Source of the DNA: Perca fluviatilis
Taxonomy: Eukaryota; Chordata; Actinopteri; Perciformes; Percidae
NCBI RefSeq assembly: GCF_010015445.1
Contig: NC_053118.1
Coordinates: 20,263,437-20,327,436, forward strand
DNA length: 64,000 bases
Direction of reading: 5' to 3'
In this document: positions 1 through 22,471 of the stretch, in pieces
How the letters are laid out: each line of letters starts with the position of its first letter
Position numbering within the stretch: position 1 is the stretch's first letter
The notes under the pieces: generated by a model
Databases searched by the model: none
What the model saw: the letters and a program-made list of their open reading frames with translations, nothing else
Told to the model about the DNA's origin: nothing
Program-made: the position numbers and the translations under genes

Positions 1-481
1 GCTTACATTAGCAAGACAGAAGCAGTCAGTGGAGTACTAACAGTAGGAGATTACTACATACCAGTGCAAGGCAGGCTGCATGTTTGCTTTCTATAAATAC
101 TCAACACCAGTGGAATATAGATTACTGATGAATTACAAATGGTCAGTCCAGTCAGAGCAACAGTACACTTCAATCTCTTCTTGCCAATAAACAATGCAGC
201 AGATTTCTGACGATTTAATGATATTAAAGACATCAGAGACTTAAGTCAAACATTAAACAAAACATGGGCAGCTGGGTGTGGTTGGATGTTCCTGCCCTAT
301 CTTAATGGAAAGTGGAGCATCATGTTTGGGTGTAGGTAGCATCTGAATCACCTTTTTAAATGCAGGTTTAGCTGTATATAATAAACTGAATAGGTTTAGG
401 TTGTCGTGGATTCTGCAAGGTGTGGAAACAGGTCTAGCCTTTTTGTTGAGTCCTTTGTTGCTGGTTGTTGTTGTATTGCAG
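1..481 (+). other. nbeal2: Intron sequence of nbeal2 at the window edge
   Basis: The stretch before the first recognisable exon ends in a clear acceptor (ttgcag at 476-481). No coding exon is visible in it, and ORFs on either strand here show no domain or conserved-looking composition. It is read as the intron interrupting nbeal2, whose 5' exons lie outside the window. Confidence 0.6.
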
Positions 482-10220
<9,739 letters not shown>

Positions 10221-11045
10221 GATGAGCAATGGTGGAGGAACTCTTAAGGACTCTGTAGGCTGCAGATACCTGCACCGCCAAGATGCTCGCTAGACTCAAC
10301 AAGGCCTTTGTTCCCTTTACAAGCTGGTCTTCCTCAGCCACTGATCTCTCTGAGAGAGCAACGATACACTGTGCACTTTTTTATTCTCAAATTATTTGAT
10401 ATTTTTATTGCATATTTTTATTTGCAGTTGTGTACTGTTTTTAATCAGCATCATTCCAAAGAGTGGCCTTGTTTTTGTGGATGGAGAAGAGCTCGTTGTT
10501 TGAGGTTGTGTGAAATGCTGTTGAACTGTATGTACAATAAGTCAGATTTCAGGGATGTGACTCGTGCTGATGCACATGCAGCCTTAGACACAGACAGAAA
10601 TAATGCTGTGAACTCTCCAGGCTCCATGCTTTCTTGTCAGAGAGGAGCTGTGATCTCTGTGCTGTTGAATTGTTCTGGCAATGGCACCTTCTTAAAACTC
10701 CTGAAAACTTGAAAACTTCTGTAGATGTTGCTAGAGATTTCAACATTGCAATACTGGTAAATACCACATGGGGGTAAAAGAAAGATACGAGGGTTAACTG
10801 ATCACTATAGTGAACCAATGCTGTATTTGGATCTTTAGTGGTCAACATTAGGATTTGCTGATCTTTGCAGCAGAAGTGCACCGCAACACCACAGTCTATA
10901 ATCCTGCATTCCATTCGGCTCTAAGCAATTTAAAGCTGTTACAATTAAAGCAATAAGTGCTTTAATGGTCAAGTATGTGAATATATTCACTGTTTTTATC
11001 ATGACTGTGGAGCTTGGATGCAATAAAACTCAAGAGGAGTGCCTC
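10221..11045 (+). other. nbeal2: nbeal2 3' untranslated region and poly(A) signal
   Basis: Sequence following the TGA at 10218-10220. A canonical AATAAA lies at 11022-11027, so cleavage is expected near 11040-11045. The 3' end is inferred from the signal only. Confidence 0.6.
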
Positions 11046-13070
11046 CTATTGCCTTACACTGAATGAAGTAAAGACCTTTCCAAATGTGTCTGTACTATGA
11101 CTATTAATATCCCTGTTTTATTTCATCTGAAAAGTAAAAGTAGTTATTTTAGCTTGTGTCTTGAGCCATGTATAAACACTGAATTGTCAGGCTGTACCCC
11201 TGCTGATCTGATTTAAACACACCTTACTACTCTACTGTGACTCAGATGTGGATAAGATGTTGTTAATGAACTCAGTAAACTGTTGGCTGGATGCACATAG
11301 TTGCCTGTCTGTACTGGTATTGTAATGTTTATGGAGCGCAGAAAAACATCTGAAGACATGATGACTCTGAAACACGTGATCATAAAAGTACATGAGTGAG
11401 TGTCAGAGGAATTCACTTCCTGCCAGCTTCTTTTACTGGGGTTTGAACAAAGTAGTTGTTATGCAGTGTAATGACGGGACAGACACAAAGGGAGCTATTT
11501 GGGCAAATGCAATACCCATAACATGGTGCACACAAATGACCTAGTCTTTGTAAGTGATGCTCAGAATAACCTTACTAAGTGTGAGCAAGTATAAAACAAA
11601 CTATATTTGTTTACTTATCAGTTCATACACAAAGTCAATACAATCAAATTTCACAACTGTAAGATGAGATGTCTGTGAACATAAAGGATTGTTTGCAGCT
11701 TTTCAAGTATACATTTGATCATCTAGTATATCTATTGTGAATACTGATATCAATTCATGTAACGCTGCTCTGGTTTTCTCTAAATGTTATGAATGTAATA
11801 TTTCCCTTTATTAATCAATGGAGCTCAGAATGGAGGCTTCCTTTCAGCATTGGGTCTTTTTACAATCACAGTCCTCTATCAAAAAGTAGGTTTAAGTCAT
11901 GATGTATATGATGTTTTTAATATTTTTTGTTGTTTAAATGTCCTGATTTAGATTCAAACTGATCCAACAAAAAACCTTAAGTGAAGGTCAGCACTGCCTT
12001 GAATTTGGATAATTATTTAGCTTTTGTATTGTTCTTGGAAGATGTTGAAAATACACTTTACCTTTTAAAAATCAAGCAGCCTGGGCTCATTGTAACTTAA
12101 ACATAAACATGTGATTGTCTGTATGTCTGTTTTCCCTCTGTTACTATCTGTAGTCATATTCAGTCTCTGAAAATTCTCCTAATAAGGCCAATAATTGTGA
12201 CTGGAATCGTCTTTTCTGTGAACCACTGCCCATATCCTGAGGATGATTGCCCATTACTAAAAAATGAGCTCTGATTATGTGTGTGAACCACAGCAGGAAG
12301 GAAAGTGATCCACTGCCACAACATAGATCATCCAGCTCCTCTACTGTAATCCCAGCCTTGCATGCGTCTGTGATGTTAACCCTATTTGAGTTGAAAAGGT
12401 CACAGTGAGCAACGGCCCATTTATTTGAAGAGGATACTTTGATCTCCTGGTGGGCCGAACATCCTGTCGGCCTCCCCATAAACACCTCCGGGGGTACAAT
12501 TCAGAGGGGTGGGGAGGGGTGAGGTGGGTGATAAAAACAGACCTGTAGCCCCCCCCCCAGTCAAATACAAGCCACAGAATAGTGAATAAGGGAAGTGGAG
12601 TAGGAGGGTGAAGAGGGACGCAGTCACTCTGATGTGGCTCCATTGACAATGGTGGGAGGGGTTGACACCTCGCTCTCGGTTATTGGCAGAATCTCCCACT
12701 GACCTCTCCAGACCTGAGGGCAGGCTGAGGGGATGGATGTCGTGAAATGCTGCAATTTTGGTGTTGTTCAAGTTCCTGCCAAGAACCGGAAAAACCCTCC
12801 AAAAACCCTCCCCCCTCTCCTTCTCCTTTCTCTTATCTCCCTTCTGGTCCATTTCTCCTCTGCCTGTGGACCCAAAGACCATGCTTTTATAGCTGCCTTA
12901 TCATTCCCACCCATGTATGACCACAGAGGAACTCGGCCCTAAGATAAAGAGTCTGCGGCCCAACTGCAAGATTATGTAGACAAGTCAAGCGTAAAGAAGT
13001 GAGGGGAACTGTTTATTTGTCTGATTTCTAATACACTTGTTTGTTTTACCATTCATTTAATGTTTTCTCT
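11046..13070. other. Intergenic, nbeal2 to nradd, no recognised gene
   Basis: No spliced ORF with plausible exon boundaries is visible. The stretch has C-rich and G-rich patches near 12490-12560 and 12780-12830. ORFs here are short and low-complexity. Confidence 0.5.
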
Positions 13071-13430
13071 AATGCACTGCAAACTAAATCTCTATCTTAC
13101 CAAGTTTTTCCTAAAAGCAATTTTTTTCTTAAAACATGAAAAGAATTACCAGTTTAATAAGATTACTTCAACATGCTGCCAATAAATAAACACCCGCTTG
13201 AAGCAAGACAGAATAGAAAATTGCTGCACTAGAATTTCGAAAAGGTAAGCTTGATTCTAAAAGAAATCTTGAAACAAGTTGGTTTGTATTGAAAACATGT
13301 CAAATAAGATATTTCAAAACCCAACAACAGACAAAAACTACTTGGCAAGATGGACACGGTTACAGTTCATTGAAGCAAATCTAATAAATGATCAAATAGA
13401 CACTTTTCACTTGGGAAGTGTCAGTGTGGA
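13071..13430. repeat. Possible decayed 'CACTGCAAA' type teleost repeat
   Basis: The start cactgcaaactaaatctcta followed by ttaccaag resembles the end of a widespread fish DNA-transposon remnant. The right terminus is not clear, so the extent and class are uncertain. Confidence 0.3.
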
Positions 13431-14124
13431 TGACAGCCATGCATGCTCACTTTTAATGAAGCACAAACTGACAATCAAAATTAAGTAAGTAGAGGTTTTT
13501 GTCTATCTGTGGGCATGAATGAGAGAAACTGAAATATGGCTTGAAGTTTTATCAGAGCAGGAAGATCCTCTCTGTCTCTTCTCATCTCTCAGCAGGCTTT
13601 GAAGTGCAAGTAGTATTGTGTCTGAGAGATCTCTCCATTTGTTTTCCTCTGAAGTCTCCAGGCCCCCCTGCCATGCATTCACTAGAATTTACAAGGTGTG
13701 TAATTTACCCTGCGTTGGTTTTCTAATCTTTTGAATTGCTAAGATCAAACACGTGCTTCTTCTTAAGAGCATCTTGTTTGATTCACATGCTCTCTTTTGT
13801 TCCTGATAACAACTGATCACATCTCTATGTAAGTATCTCTGCAGGGTTGTAAAATGGTGTCATGTGAAAGAGCTCCATTTAATAAGGTTTTATCCCAGGA
13901 TCAACATATGGTTTTTTTCAATTCACTATTCAATATGTGGCGAATGTTGTGGGAATATAGTTGAGAGTGTAACCCATAATATTAAAAGCTGTTTTTACAT
14001 GTGTGGTTGCTAATAATTAGAAACATATATAGTTATTCCAAATTGTATAATTGTATTATACATCTGAACTTGTGTGTCCTCTAACAGGACACCTTGCCCT
14101 CTCAGTGGTCAGCCAGTGGTCAAC

Positions 14125-14570
14125 CAGTGGTGGAAGAAGTACTCAGACCTTTCACTCAAGTAAAGGTAGCAATATCACAGTGTAGAAATACTTTGTTACA
14201 CATAAAAGTCATGCATTCAAAGTGCTACTTGAGTAAAAGTACTAAGTATCAACATACAAATATATTTAAAGTACCAAAAGTAAAAGAACTCATTATGCAG
14301 AATAGTCCATTTCAGAATGATGTATATTACATTACCATTAACTAATTCATATAATGCCGGGTAGTTTAATCTATACAAATACATCATAATTCATTTTTTG
14401 ATTATATAAGTAATACGTACAATAAATAATGATATCTGCATCCTGAATGTAGTGGTGTAGTGTAAAGTAGAATAGAATGAAATTACTCAAGTAAAGTATA
14501 AGTATCTCAAAATTGTACTTAAGTGCAATACTTGAGTAAACGTAGGCTACTTAATTACTTTACACCACTG
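14125..14570. mobile_element. hAT-like non-autonomous element, CAGTGGTGG ends
   Basis: The left end CAGTGGTGGAAGAAGTACTC (14125) and right end TTACACCACTG (to 14570) form an inverted CAGTGGTG/CACCACTG pair. The interior has many tacttaagtaaa-like motifs typical of a very abundant teleost hAT-type MITE. The flanks (tggtcaac and ccagcaac) are not an exact 8-bp duplication, so the copy is old or rearranged. Confidence 0.65.
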
Positions 14571-14689
14571 CCAGCAACAATTATGCCATACTATTATGAC
14601 TCAAAAGCTATGTTTTGTATGTTAAGTCTTAATTTGTAAAGTAATTCGTAAAGGTGGTAATTATACAAAATAATAAACTATATAAAAAG

Positions 14690-14796
14690 AGCAATACTCA
14701 AGTAAAGTACAAGTACCTACCAACCTACCTACATTAGTACCTTGTACTTGTGTACAGTACTTAAGTAAATATACTTAGTTACATTCCACCACTGAT
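14690..14796. repeat. Second fragment of the CAGTGGTGG element family
   Basis: A run of caagtaaagtacaagtacc and cttaagtaaatatacttag ends in ttacattccaccactg, the other terminus of the same family as the element at 14125-14570. Only this end is present. Confidence 0.55.
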
Positions 14797-14989
14797 CTCT
14801 GGTCTGTTGGCTATTTATTCATGTATTTATTTAATTTCATAATGTTCCATTAACTCATTTAATATTGAACACGTTGGGCCTCCATATATTACTGCTTGGT
14901 AGTATTTTCATATTTGTTGATTGCACCCACATACTAACAATAAACTCTCAGTAATGTCAGACTTTATTGCAGATCTTCTATTACATTGC

Positions 14990-15468
14990 CGTTCCCAACA
15001 GCGCGTCGCAGGGATGCAGCCAATCACGAAGCCCCATTGAAAGCTGAGAGATGGGAGGAGAAAGGCCCAGGAGAGCTTGCAGGAGCTTTTCCTGCCTCAT
15101 CTGTTGCAAAGCTGCGGGAGAGGTGGCATCCCGTGCATCCTGCCAGCTGAAACAGAAGAAACTTTGTGTTGGCTGTACACAGTATCAGCAGGGAATGCAT
15201 TGAAATAAGCAAATGGAAGAATCAGCACGCGTTTTGAAGCCGCTTTCTCGTGCGTACCAACATTTCATTACGGGACTATGAGCAAACTTTTCCAGTTTGT
15301 GGAACCAGCGCGTTTTATGAGAAGTTGTTTTTTTTAAGTGTCACATTTAAATTTAGCGGACTGAACGTTTTAATGACACTTTTTGTGCGATTATTGAGGA
15401 CTGCAGACTGAAAAAAGACGCACCAATCTGTCCGCTCGAGGTCGAGGAGGATTGTGGAGACTGCAGAC
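14990..15468 (+). promoter_or_regulatory. nradd: Promoter-proximal region and 5' UTR of nradd
   Basis: This region lies immediately upstream of the nradd ATG at 15469. It becomes GC- and CpG-richer than its surroundings (gcgcgtcgcaggg at about 15000, gcacgcgttttgaagccgc at about 15225, gtccgctcgaggtcgagg at about 15430). No TATA box stands out, and the transcription start cannot be fixed from sequence alone. Confidence 0.4.
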
Positions 15469-17175
15469 ATGAGACCGTTTGTCATCTGCGTGCTTCTGCT
15501 GTTAAAAGTAAGCAACAGTTAACACATATTTCTACTACTCAAACGCCTTTAAAATCTGCTGATTTCTTATTTCGCACTCTCATCATCATAACATCATAAT
15601 AGCAGCCATTGTAAGCTTCAACCACCGAGTTCAGTCTTGCACCATTGTTCCCAAAGGAAATCTGTTTTACACCACAGAGCCATATTTCATTAAGGCTGTC
15701 ACACGGCTCCTGTTGCTGAATATGCTTGTTGTCACTCTGTAGTTGGCAAATAACAGTGGGAAGCGTGAGACAAGACATCAGATGAAATAGCATCCTGTCT
15801 TTATGTTAAAGTCTCTCATAACTAAACAAAAGTGAAGTCCAACTACTTCTCAAGTTGCTATGATGCTGCTTGTCTTGTACTGTGGCCTACCTACTGCACA
15901 TCTACACAAGCTGATGTAGACTTTCACAAAACATGCGGGAAAAATGTGCAGGGAGAATGAGCCAAACAACTTGGAAATATCAGACAGAACATAACACAGG
16001 AGCACACGATTAACCAAGATAATGCACCTACACAGTGATACATTATGTATTTTATGAACAAATTATAGTTTCAGTTGTGTTTGATAGCATATTATTAAGC
16101 CAGGATTAGTGTGAAAAGAAGGCGCATGCCTCCACAGTTACATACAATAGTTTGACACTCATCTATCTCAAAAAGCCCATGGGGCTTGTAGTCCTGTCTG
16201 GACACGCTCCTCACAAAGCACTTTTGTTAGATCAAAGTATTCACATAAAACTTCAACTCTTAAAATGATGTGTATCTCTTTTCTGAGAAAAGGGTGCAAT
16301 ATCAATAAGGATTCTTTATGCAATCTAAGACGTCATTTCTCAAAACAAACACAGTGACTTTATATGTTTAAGTAGCCCACTGCAAATCTGTCCTGCTGGC
16401 AAATTATTATTTTCTTTCTTTCTGGGAAACTTAGTGCAGAAGTCGATTGTATCTTACAGTATGTGAGCACACTCTTCATGATATTCTACTGTTAATTGAA
16501 AGGCTCATATTGCCTGTACTATACTGTACATGTTGCCATGTTTGTTGCTTCGACAATTTCTGGTGAAAATGTGGCCTAGCATTCAGTATGGGTCTGGATA
16601 TCCGGAGCAAAGCAATTATCACAATTTTCTCCCAGTTTGTGGTGTGTGTGTGTAGGGTGGTGGGGTGGGGTGGGGGTGGGGGGTAGTTTAGCTTGTTACC
16701 ACAGTCATTTGAATTTCCATAGAGCAGTTAGACAGATTTCTTTGGTGGGCAGACTTCAGGATCAACTCTTTGGTGTAAATTGAAAATCAGTAGATTAAAG
16801 GTTAACAGATCACTGTGTGCTGTCGTGTTTGATTCAAGATCATAGTAAGCTTTCTGCCTAAAAAAAAAAGAGAAATCTGTGTCCTTTAATTTGTCCCTTA
16901 TGCTCCCTGTATACTAATGACAGTAATCAGTACGGATGGGATGTGCAGCCTTGACAACTTTCCCTCAGCTGTCTGCTGAAAGACCTCTGTCTTTTGCCGA
17001 CACAGCCCAGATTGTGAAGGCTCATGGGGTCATTGTCTTCACAGGGAGAGAGCATCCTTTTGTGTGTTTATTTACACGCAGATTAGATTAACTGTGGAAA
17101 CTCCAGCCTATGCGCTTCAAAAGTGGCCTCACTTCAAAAGGGCACAGAAAATGTTTCAGGCACAGAGAAGGCTGA

Positions 17176-17241
<66 letters not shown>

Positions 17242-19175
17242 CTGCATGTGATCCGCGTTGACTGAGTGACTCCGGCAGCCGTGGAGTTGAGAGCCCCATT
17301 GAAAGCAGTGCTCCTCGGTGGTCTGTCTGTTCTCACTGGGGAATCCCTTCAGATTGCAGCTTCTTACCTAAATGGAAAAAGCAACTGCAGCCCCCTTCCC
17401 TTCAGACTTTCTGCCCCCAAGTCAACAAGATAAGACTGAAAACTCTTTGGTGCATGCAAATTCATCTTTGCTTTGAAATTGGATATGACACCAAAGTAGG
17501 ATATTGTTGATTTATGTATCACTGAAGTAACTTATTATTTTTTTTTTTTTTAAGTAAAACCTCAAAAAGCATAAAAGATAGGAAGCATTAACATGTTTTC
17601 TTATGAGGTCTCTCGTGATAATTTAGTTTGAAATCATACAGTGTAAACTTCATTGTTTCATTGAAGTATAATAAATATTAATTGCACACCGACATATGTA
17701 CTCATACCAATAAACATTAGGTGGTATCCATACATAGTTCTATGTCATACTGTACAGTAGATAATGACTTAGTCATACGTCTACTGATCCCACTCGTCTC
17801 TAGTGGGGCATGGACTAAATATTTCTTTGTACAATGAGCACCAGTGGATGAAGTGTCAAGCCTTTGGCAGTTCCTGCTCTCCAGGCAGGCTTACAGAGTT
17901 ACAACAGCCCAGACTCACACCAGGCTCTGTGAAATGACAGAAATCCAAGCTGGAGGTAAAAATAAAACAGAGCCACTGTCACCAAATATTTATCAAAGCA
18001 TAGATCCAGGGCTAAGAGGTTAGCTAGTGTTAGCAGAGGAGCTCCATCTGTCACAATGAGAGAGGAACAACCAGAGTTAGCAGGACGCCTTCGTGCTAAA
18101 AGTGATTATGGTCCAGGCTCAGTCACAGTCTGCCGACTCCAAACATCCTACTGGTTCCTGCCTGGCCTGCTGGATCCTACCACCACCCTAATACCTTTGA
18201 TCTGGGATCTGTGGCTGGTGCTCAGATATCATCAGGCGACTCTGTAAGCACTGCAGTAATACTGGCTGTTGTTTTTGGACCGAGGCAAGCCCCGTTTCAA
18301 AGCAGTTTCTCCTCTATCGTCAGCATGGATCGTTTCAGTGTTTTGCGAGTGGGGGCATGGCATGGTGTGTTTGTGGTGGGCTTTTTGTTGGAGGCTCTAC
18401 AGGTTTGCACACGTTGCCTGTGTTTGTTGGCAGACTTCAGAGACAAAGAGAGGCATCCGTGGGGTTGTTTAGCTGTTACTTTTCCCCTTTGCAGGAGGTG
18501 AGTTGTTAGACATCTGTTTGCTCTTCTCAGCCCCCAGGCGGAGTAGGCCAATCTCCCTTAAATGTGTGCATGTTTAAGATGCCGCTGTTCAGAGCCTGGA
18601 GAAGGGGAGTTAGTGAAATTCTGACCTTCATAGACACACCTGCGACTTCAAAGCCCCCCTCCCCCCCTCACCCAAACAGACACTTGCATCCTGGGCAGCA
18701 TTGGTTAACTGACACCCTTGCCTGGGGCTGGAACCGTCTCCTTTACATACTCCCCCCCTCCCCCCCTCCTTTCTGATGCCAAGAAATACACACACACACA
18801 CACACACACACACTGATTTGGAATGAGTGGGAGGGCGGAAGCTCCTTTTACTTCTTCCTTCCTCCTTTTCTCAGTTTTTTCCTTCACCCCTTTATGTCTT
18901 ATTCTTTCCAATGGTCTAAAGCCATCTGATTAAAGCCAGCCACTCCTGACAGGCACCAGCCCTGCTGCACAGGCCGTTAGGAATGTCTGATCTATCCCTC
19001 ATGTCATAACTCAAGCTGGGCTCTCCATTAAACACTTTCAGATAAGACTCAGAGCACTTTAAGGGTGAAAACTGAGGCAGATAGAAAGATAAAAAAAAGG
19101 GCAATTTTCAGTTCACCCAGTTTCCCACTTCTTTAATTGCACAAGGGTGGGATGTGTGTGCGTGTGCATGTGCAT

Positions 19176-19214
<39 letters not shown>

Positions 19215-22200
19215 ATTTTCTTCCAACATGTGGTGTAAAGCAGGAAACTCCTTGGTCAAAGAAAAAACCCTTTCTTTTGTTTTAAGTTGAATATAAACCC
19301 TGTGACTTCTGATTCTAAATGGCCTGAGACATAAGAGAGTATTTGTTTAGTAACACAGTGGTGGTATTTTGTCTAACTGTCAATTATTTACTTTAGGTTA
19401 CTCTTGGACATGCCTGTGACAGCAGCCAATTCACTGAATCAGGGCAGTGTTGCAGTCGGTGTCGTGCTGGCTTCAGAGTGGAGGTACAGTGTGGGAAAGA
19501 GGATACCAAGTGCACACCATGCCCAAAGGGTAAGCAATTATATTCTAATGTCACTCCACCAATGTGGAATATGTTTTACCTGCCGTATCGTTATCTCTGT
19601 CATCTGTTTAAGAGGAATGATTTAAACGGCACCACTTCTCATCATTGCCACTAATATTTGTGAGAGAAACACAGTTTCTCCAGACTGACACTTATTTTGT
19701 TATGTGTTTCCAAGGAACGTTTTCCTCATCTGAAAACCCTGACGCTTGCCTTCCCTGTGCAAAGTGCCCACCCGGTGTTCCCATGATTGCTTCTTGCTCT
19801 GCCAGTCAAGACACACAATGTGAATGTGACAACGGCTTCTTCTTTTTGAGCACCTACGGCAAGTGTGTGCCTTGCTCCAAATGTACTCGTAGTGGCGAGG
19901 GTGTTGTCCGGGAGTGTGGCCCACAGGGAGACACACAGTGCCAGATCTGCGGCCCAGGAACATTTTCTGAGGAGCGCATTAGCACCAAACCCTGCCAGGC
20001 CTGTACCCAGTGCTCTGACAGCGAGGTGGAGATCCGACACTGCATGCCCAACTCTGACACACTCTGCATGGGTGAGTTGAAAGGAAGCGTTAGACAGATA
20101 AAATACATTGGATTTTTTAATACAAGTCTGGTGACATTCTATATTTGTCTTATTGTCAACAAATCCCATGACACAAGACAACAATAAATTGATGCTATTA
20201 AGTAAGAAGTATCCTCTGTATAGCCAAAGCCTGATATAGTTTATGTATTTGTGCCATAGACCTCCATTGTTGTCCAAAAACTATGCAGGATTGGAAAATA
20301 ATCCCCAACCAACACAATGTACTCCTGTTTGAGTAACCTTTGCTAAAAACTACAGTCTCTGCTGCTTTTGTAAATTACTTAAAAAAAAAAGTGACTTTGT
20401 GACAAGTTTTTAAAAATATCTGTCTTCAGTAGGAACGAATGGGCTGCCACAGACAGAGTAAGGAAATTGGAAAGTATCGAAAGTATTGTTGATTTTGGTC
20501 TTTAATGTGATTTTCCAGCCTTAACCCTTAAAGATCGAATGCAGGGAAAGGCAGCAATAGTACAAGCTAAAAAGATGAAAGAATGAGCTAAAGCGAGTGG
20601 GAGGGTCTTTGAGAATACAAGGACATGTGTTGAACACCTGCATCCACACCTCTGAACACTCTGTAACACTCTGAGCTGAGAAACATGAGTAGTGAAAAAG
20701 AGCTCACTTAAGTGCTGTAATCCCATTGGTATGAGCTTGACAGGTCTTTAGGTTAACTGCCCCCAAGAACCTGAAGGCCAAGGAAGGCTGCTGACCCTGA
20801 CAACTAGTCTGCTTGCTCCCAAATGGCTACACTCGCTCTCCAGGAGTAAGGTCATCTGTACACACTTTGGGTCCATATGTCATGACCCTTTGACCCCCAA
20901 GAGGTGAGCACAATACCGTGCAGCATTTGATCCTAAAATAGGCAGACCGCAGGAGGGAGTGCAAGGCTGGAAACAGGGGCAATGAAAGGTTTCAAAACCC
21001 CAGGGGACCGGGATGACTGAGGCTATCATTACATCAGGCGTACAGGCTTTTCTGTGTCATTATTTCAGGCTCTAATTTATGCAGCCCAAATGTGGTTCTG
21101 ATGTGCATATGCAAGAATAAAGTCCCTCACACATATCTCCCTTCCTCAATCTCAATAGATAAGAAGCTGCACATTCTGTCTCGTCCTGCTGTGGGTGGGT
21201 CTGATGCTTCTCGCTGGCCAGGTGTTGAGGATGGGGAGACCAGTCCTGCGCCTGCTGGAACACCTAAGTTCACCCCGCAGGATGATGGAGGCAGCAACAA
21301 CATTCTAGCCTATGTGTCTGTTCTTGCTGCCGTGGTCCTGGGTCTGCTTATTTATGTGGCTTATAAATGGTGAGTTTTCACTAGGGATGGGTCCTGGTCC
21401 TTAAATGGATGTTATAAAGATAATAAGATTGGCTTTGAGATAAAAATAGCTCACTGTGGGGAGGTTAACTGACAGTATTTTCTTCTGCTCATCTCAGCTG
21501 GAGATCATGTAAACAGAAAAGGGCTCTTTCTAAGGCCCGTGCAGCTGAGTTGGGAGCATCTCCAGAGGGAGAAAAGCTCCAAAGTGACAGCGGTGTTTTT
21601 CTGGACTCTCACAGCCTACAAGACAACCAGCCCAGCAAAGGTGTGGTATTCACAGTCCTCGTTTATAAAACTTCAAATGCGTGGGACTTTCTAAAATAAA
21701 GGATTGTATTAGAGAAAGGAAAAATCACTTCCAGACAGAACACTATTTTCCTCCATCTTCTCTTAAAGGTACCCTGTGGAGTATTTGCCCACTAGCAGCG
21801 CTTTAGAGCAGTGTTTTTGTTAGTGGGTCTCCGATTTGTTTTTTGTATCTTATGCAAACGCGCAAAGATGCCCTTGTACGTGCTTTCCTGACGCCATCTC
21901 TAGGGCATTCCAGTCATTTGACAAACGGTGGCAGTAATGCACCATGAAACGTTGTGTGTGACAAAGCACTGAAGAGGAAGACTGCGAGCTAGTGAATATG
22001 GATGTAAACAATGCATGTTAAACTTGGTATTTCTAAAAAGAACTATTGTTAGATTAAATTTGGAAAATCACAACCATTACTACCGTTACAATTATTGAAA
22101 ATTGTTTTCAAGTACAAATAGCCAAACAGTAAGCTAACTTTGTTTGTGTTTCCACAGGTACTAAGAGGGACAGCAAGCAGGACAATCGTCTGTACATCAA

Positions 22201-22471
22201 CCTACCCCCCCACAGACAGGAAGAGGTGGAGCGCCTCCTGCAGGAGGGAGGGGGCCGGGGCTGGAGGCAGCTGGGTGCAGCGCTGGGCTATGAGCCTGAA
22301 CAGCTGGACCTGTTTGGGCGTGGAGAAGCCCCCGCTCACACGCTCCTCTCTAACTGGGCCCAGAAAGAAGGCTCCACTCTGGGACTGCTGTGTTCTGCAC
22401 TGGCCCGCATTGAGAGGCCTGACATGGTAACAGCTCTTAACTGCCCCACGCAGGGTGTTTCTTTGGTCTGA
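15469..22471 (+). CDS. nradd: Neurotrophin receptor-associated death-domain receptor (p75NTR paralogue)
   Basis: This is a TNF-receptor superfamily type I membrane receptor related to NGFR/p75NTR. Exons: 15469-15507, 19397-19529, 19715-20071, 21159-21369, 21498-21640, 22158-22471, a six-exon layout like p75NTR. The product is 398 residues. Residues 1-19 form a signal peptide. Four cysteine-rich repeats span about 20-176 (CSRCRAGFRVEVQCG, CECDNGFFFLSTYGKCVPC). A short stalk is followed by a helix at about 223-246 (ILAYVSVLAAVVLGLLIYVA), then the p75-like juxtamembrane CWRSCKQKR, including the position palmitoylated in p75. A death domain covers about 315-392 (EVERLLQEG, WRQLGAALGYEPEQLD). The C terminus SLV resembles the PDZ-type end SPV of p75. 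Mouse Nradd lacks the cysteine-rich ectodomain and the human locus is a pseudogene; this copy is complete. NGFR itself is the alternative, but the setd2/nbeal2 neighbourhood favours nradd. Confidence 0.9.
17179..17240 (+). repeat. (GT)n microsatellite
   Basis: About 31 uninterrupted GT units in nradd intron 1. It produces spurious CVCV and HTHT open frames on the two strands. Confidence 0.97.
18788..18813 (+). repeat. (CA)n microsatellite
   Basis: About 13 CA units in nradd intron 1, preceded by a polypyrimidine stretch (ccccccctccccccctcc). Confidence 0.95.
19153..19214 (+). repeat. Imperfect (GT)n microsatellite
   Basis: GT units interspersed with GC and AT variants (gtgcatgtgcatgtgcgtgt), then a pure GT run, about 180 bp before nradd exon 2. 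Confidence 0.93.
20072..21158 (+). other. nradd: nradd intron 3, no recognised content
   Basis: Intron between the CRD2-4 exon and the stalk/transmembrane exon. I see no exon, RNA gene or repeat with definable ends. Confidence 0.55.
21770..21990. repeat. Teleost interspersed repeat fragment in nradd intron 5
   Basis: The stretch from aaaggtaccctgtggagt through ggcagtaatgcaccatg to gaagaggaagactgcg looks like a dispersed fish repeat that usually ends in GAAGAAGAAG. Related tails occur near 50790-50905 and 58935-58965. The class and exact ends are unknown. Confidence 0.4.

Larger units (their letters stand above)
15508..19396 (+). other. nradd: nradd intron 1
   Basis: This 3.9-kb intron separates the exon encoding most of the signal peptide from CRD1. 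It holds a G-rich patch (tgggggtggggggta, about 16669-16684), an A-run at 16861, a T-run at 17528 and three dinucleotide repeats listed separately. No coding exon is seen. Long first introns often carry enhancers, but nothing specific is recognisable here. Confidence 0.6.

Noticed and set aside
17179..19214. CRISPR-like or satellite array in nradd intron 1
   Set aside because: Only dinucleotide microsatellites are present; there are no regularly spaced repeats with unique spacers, and the genome is eukaryotic.
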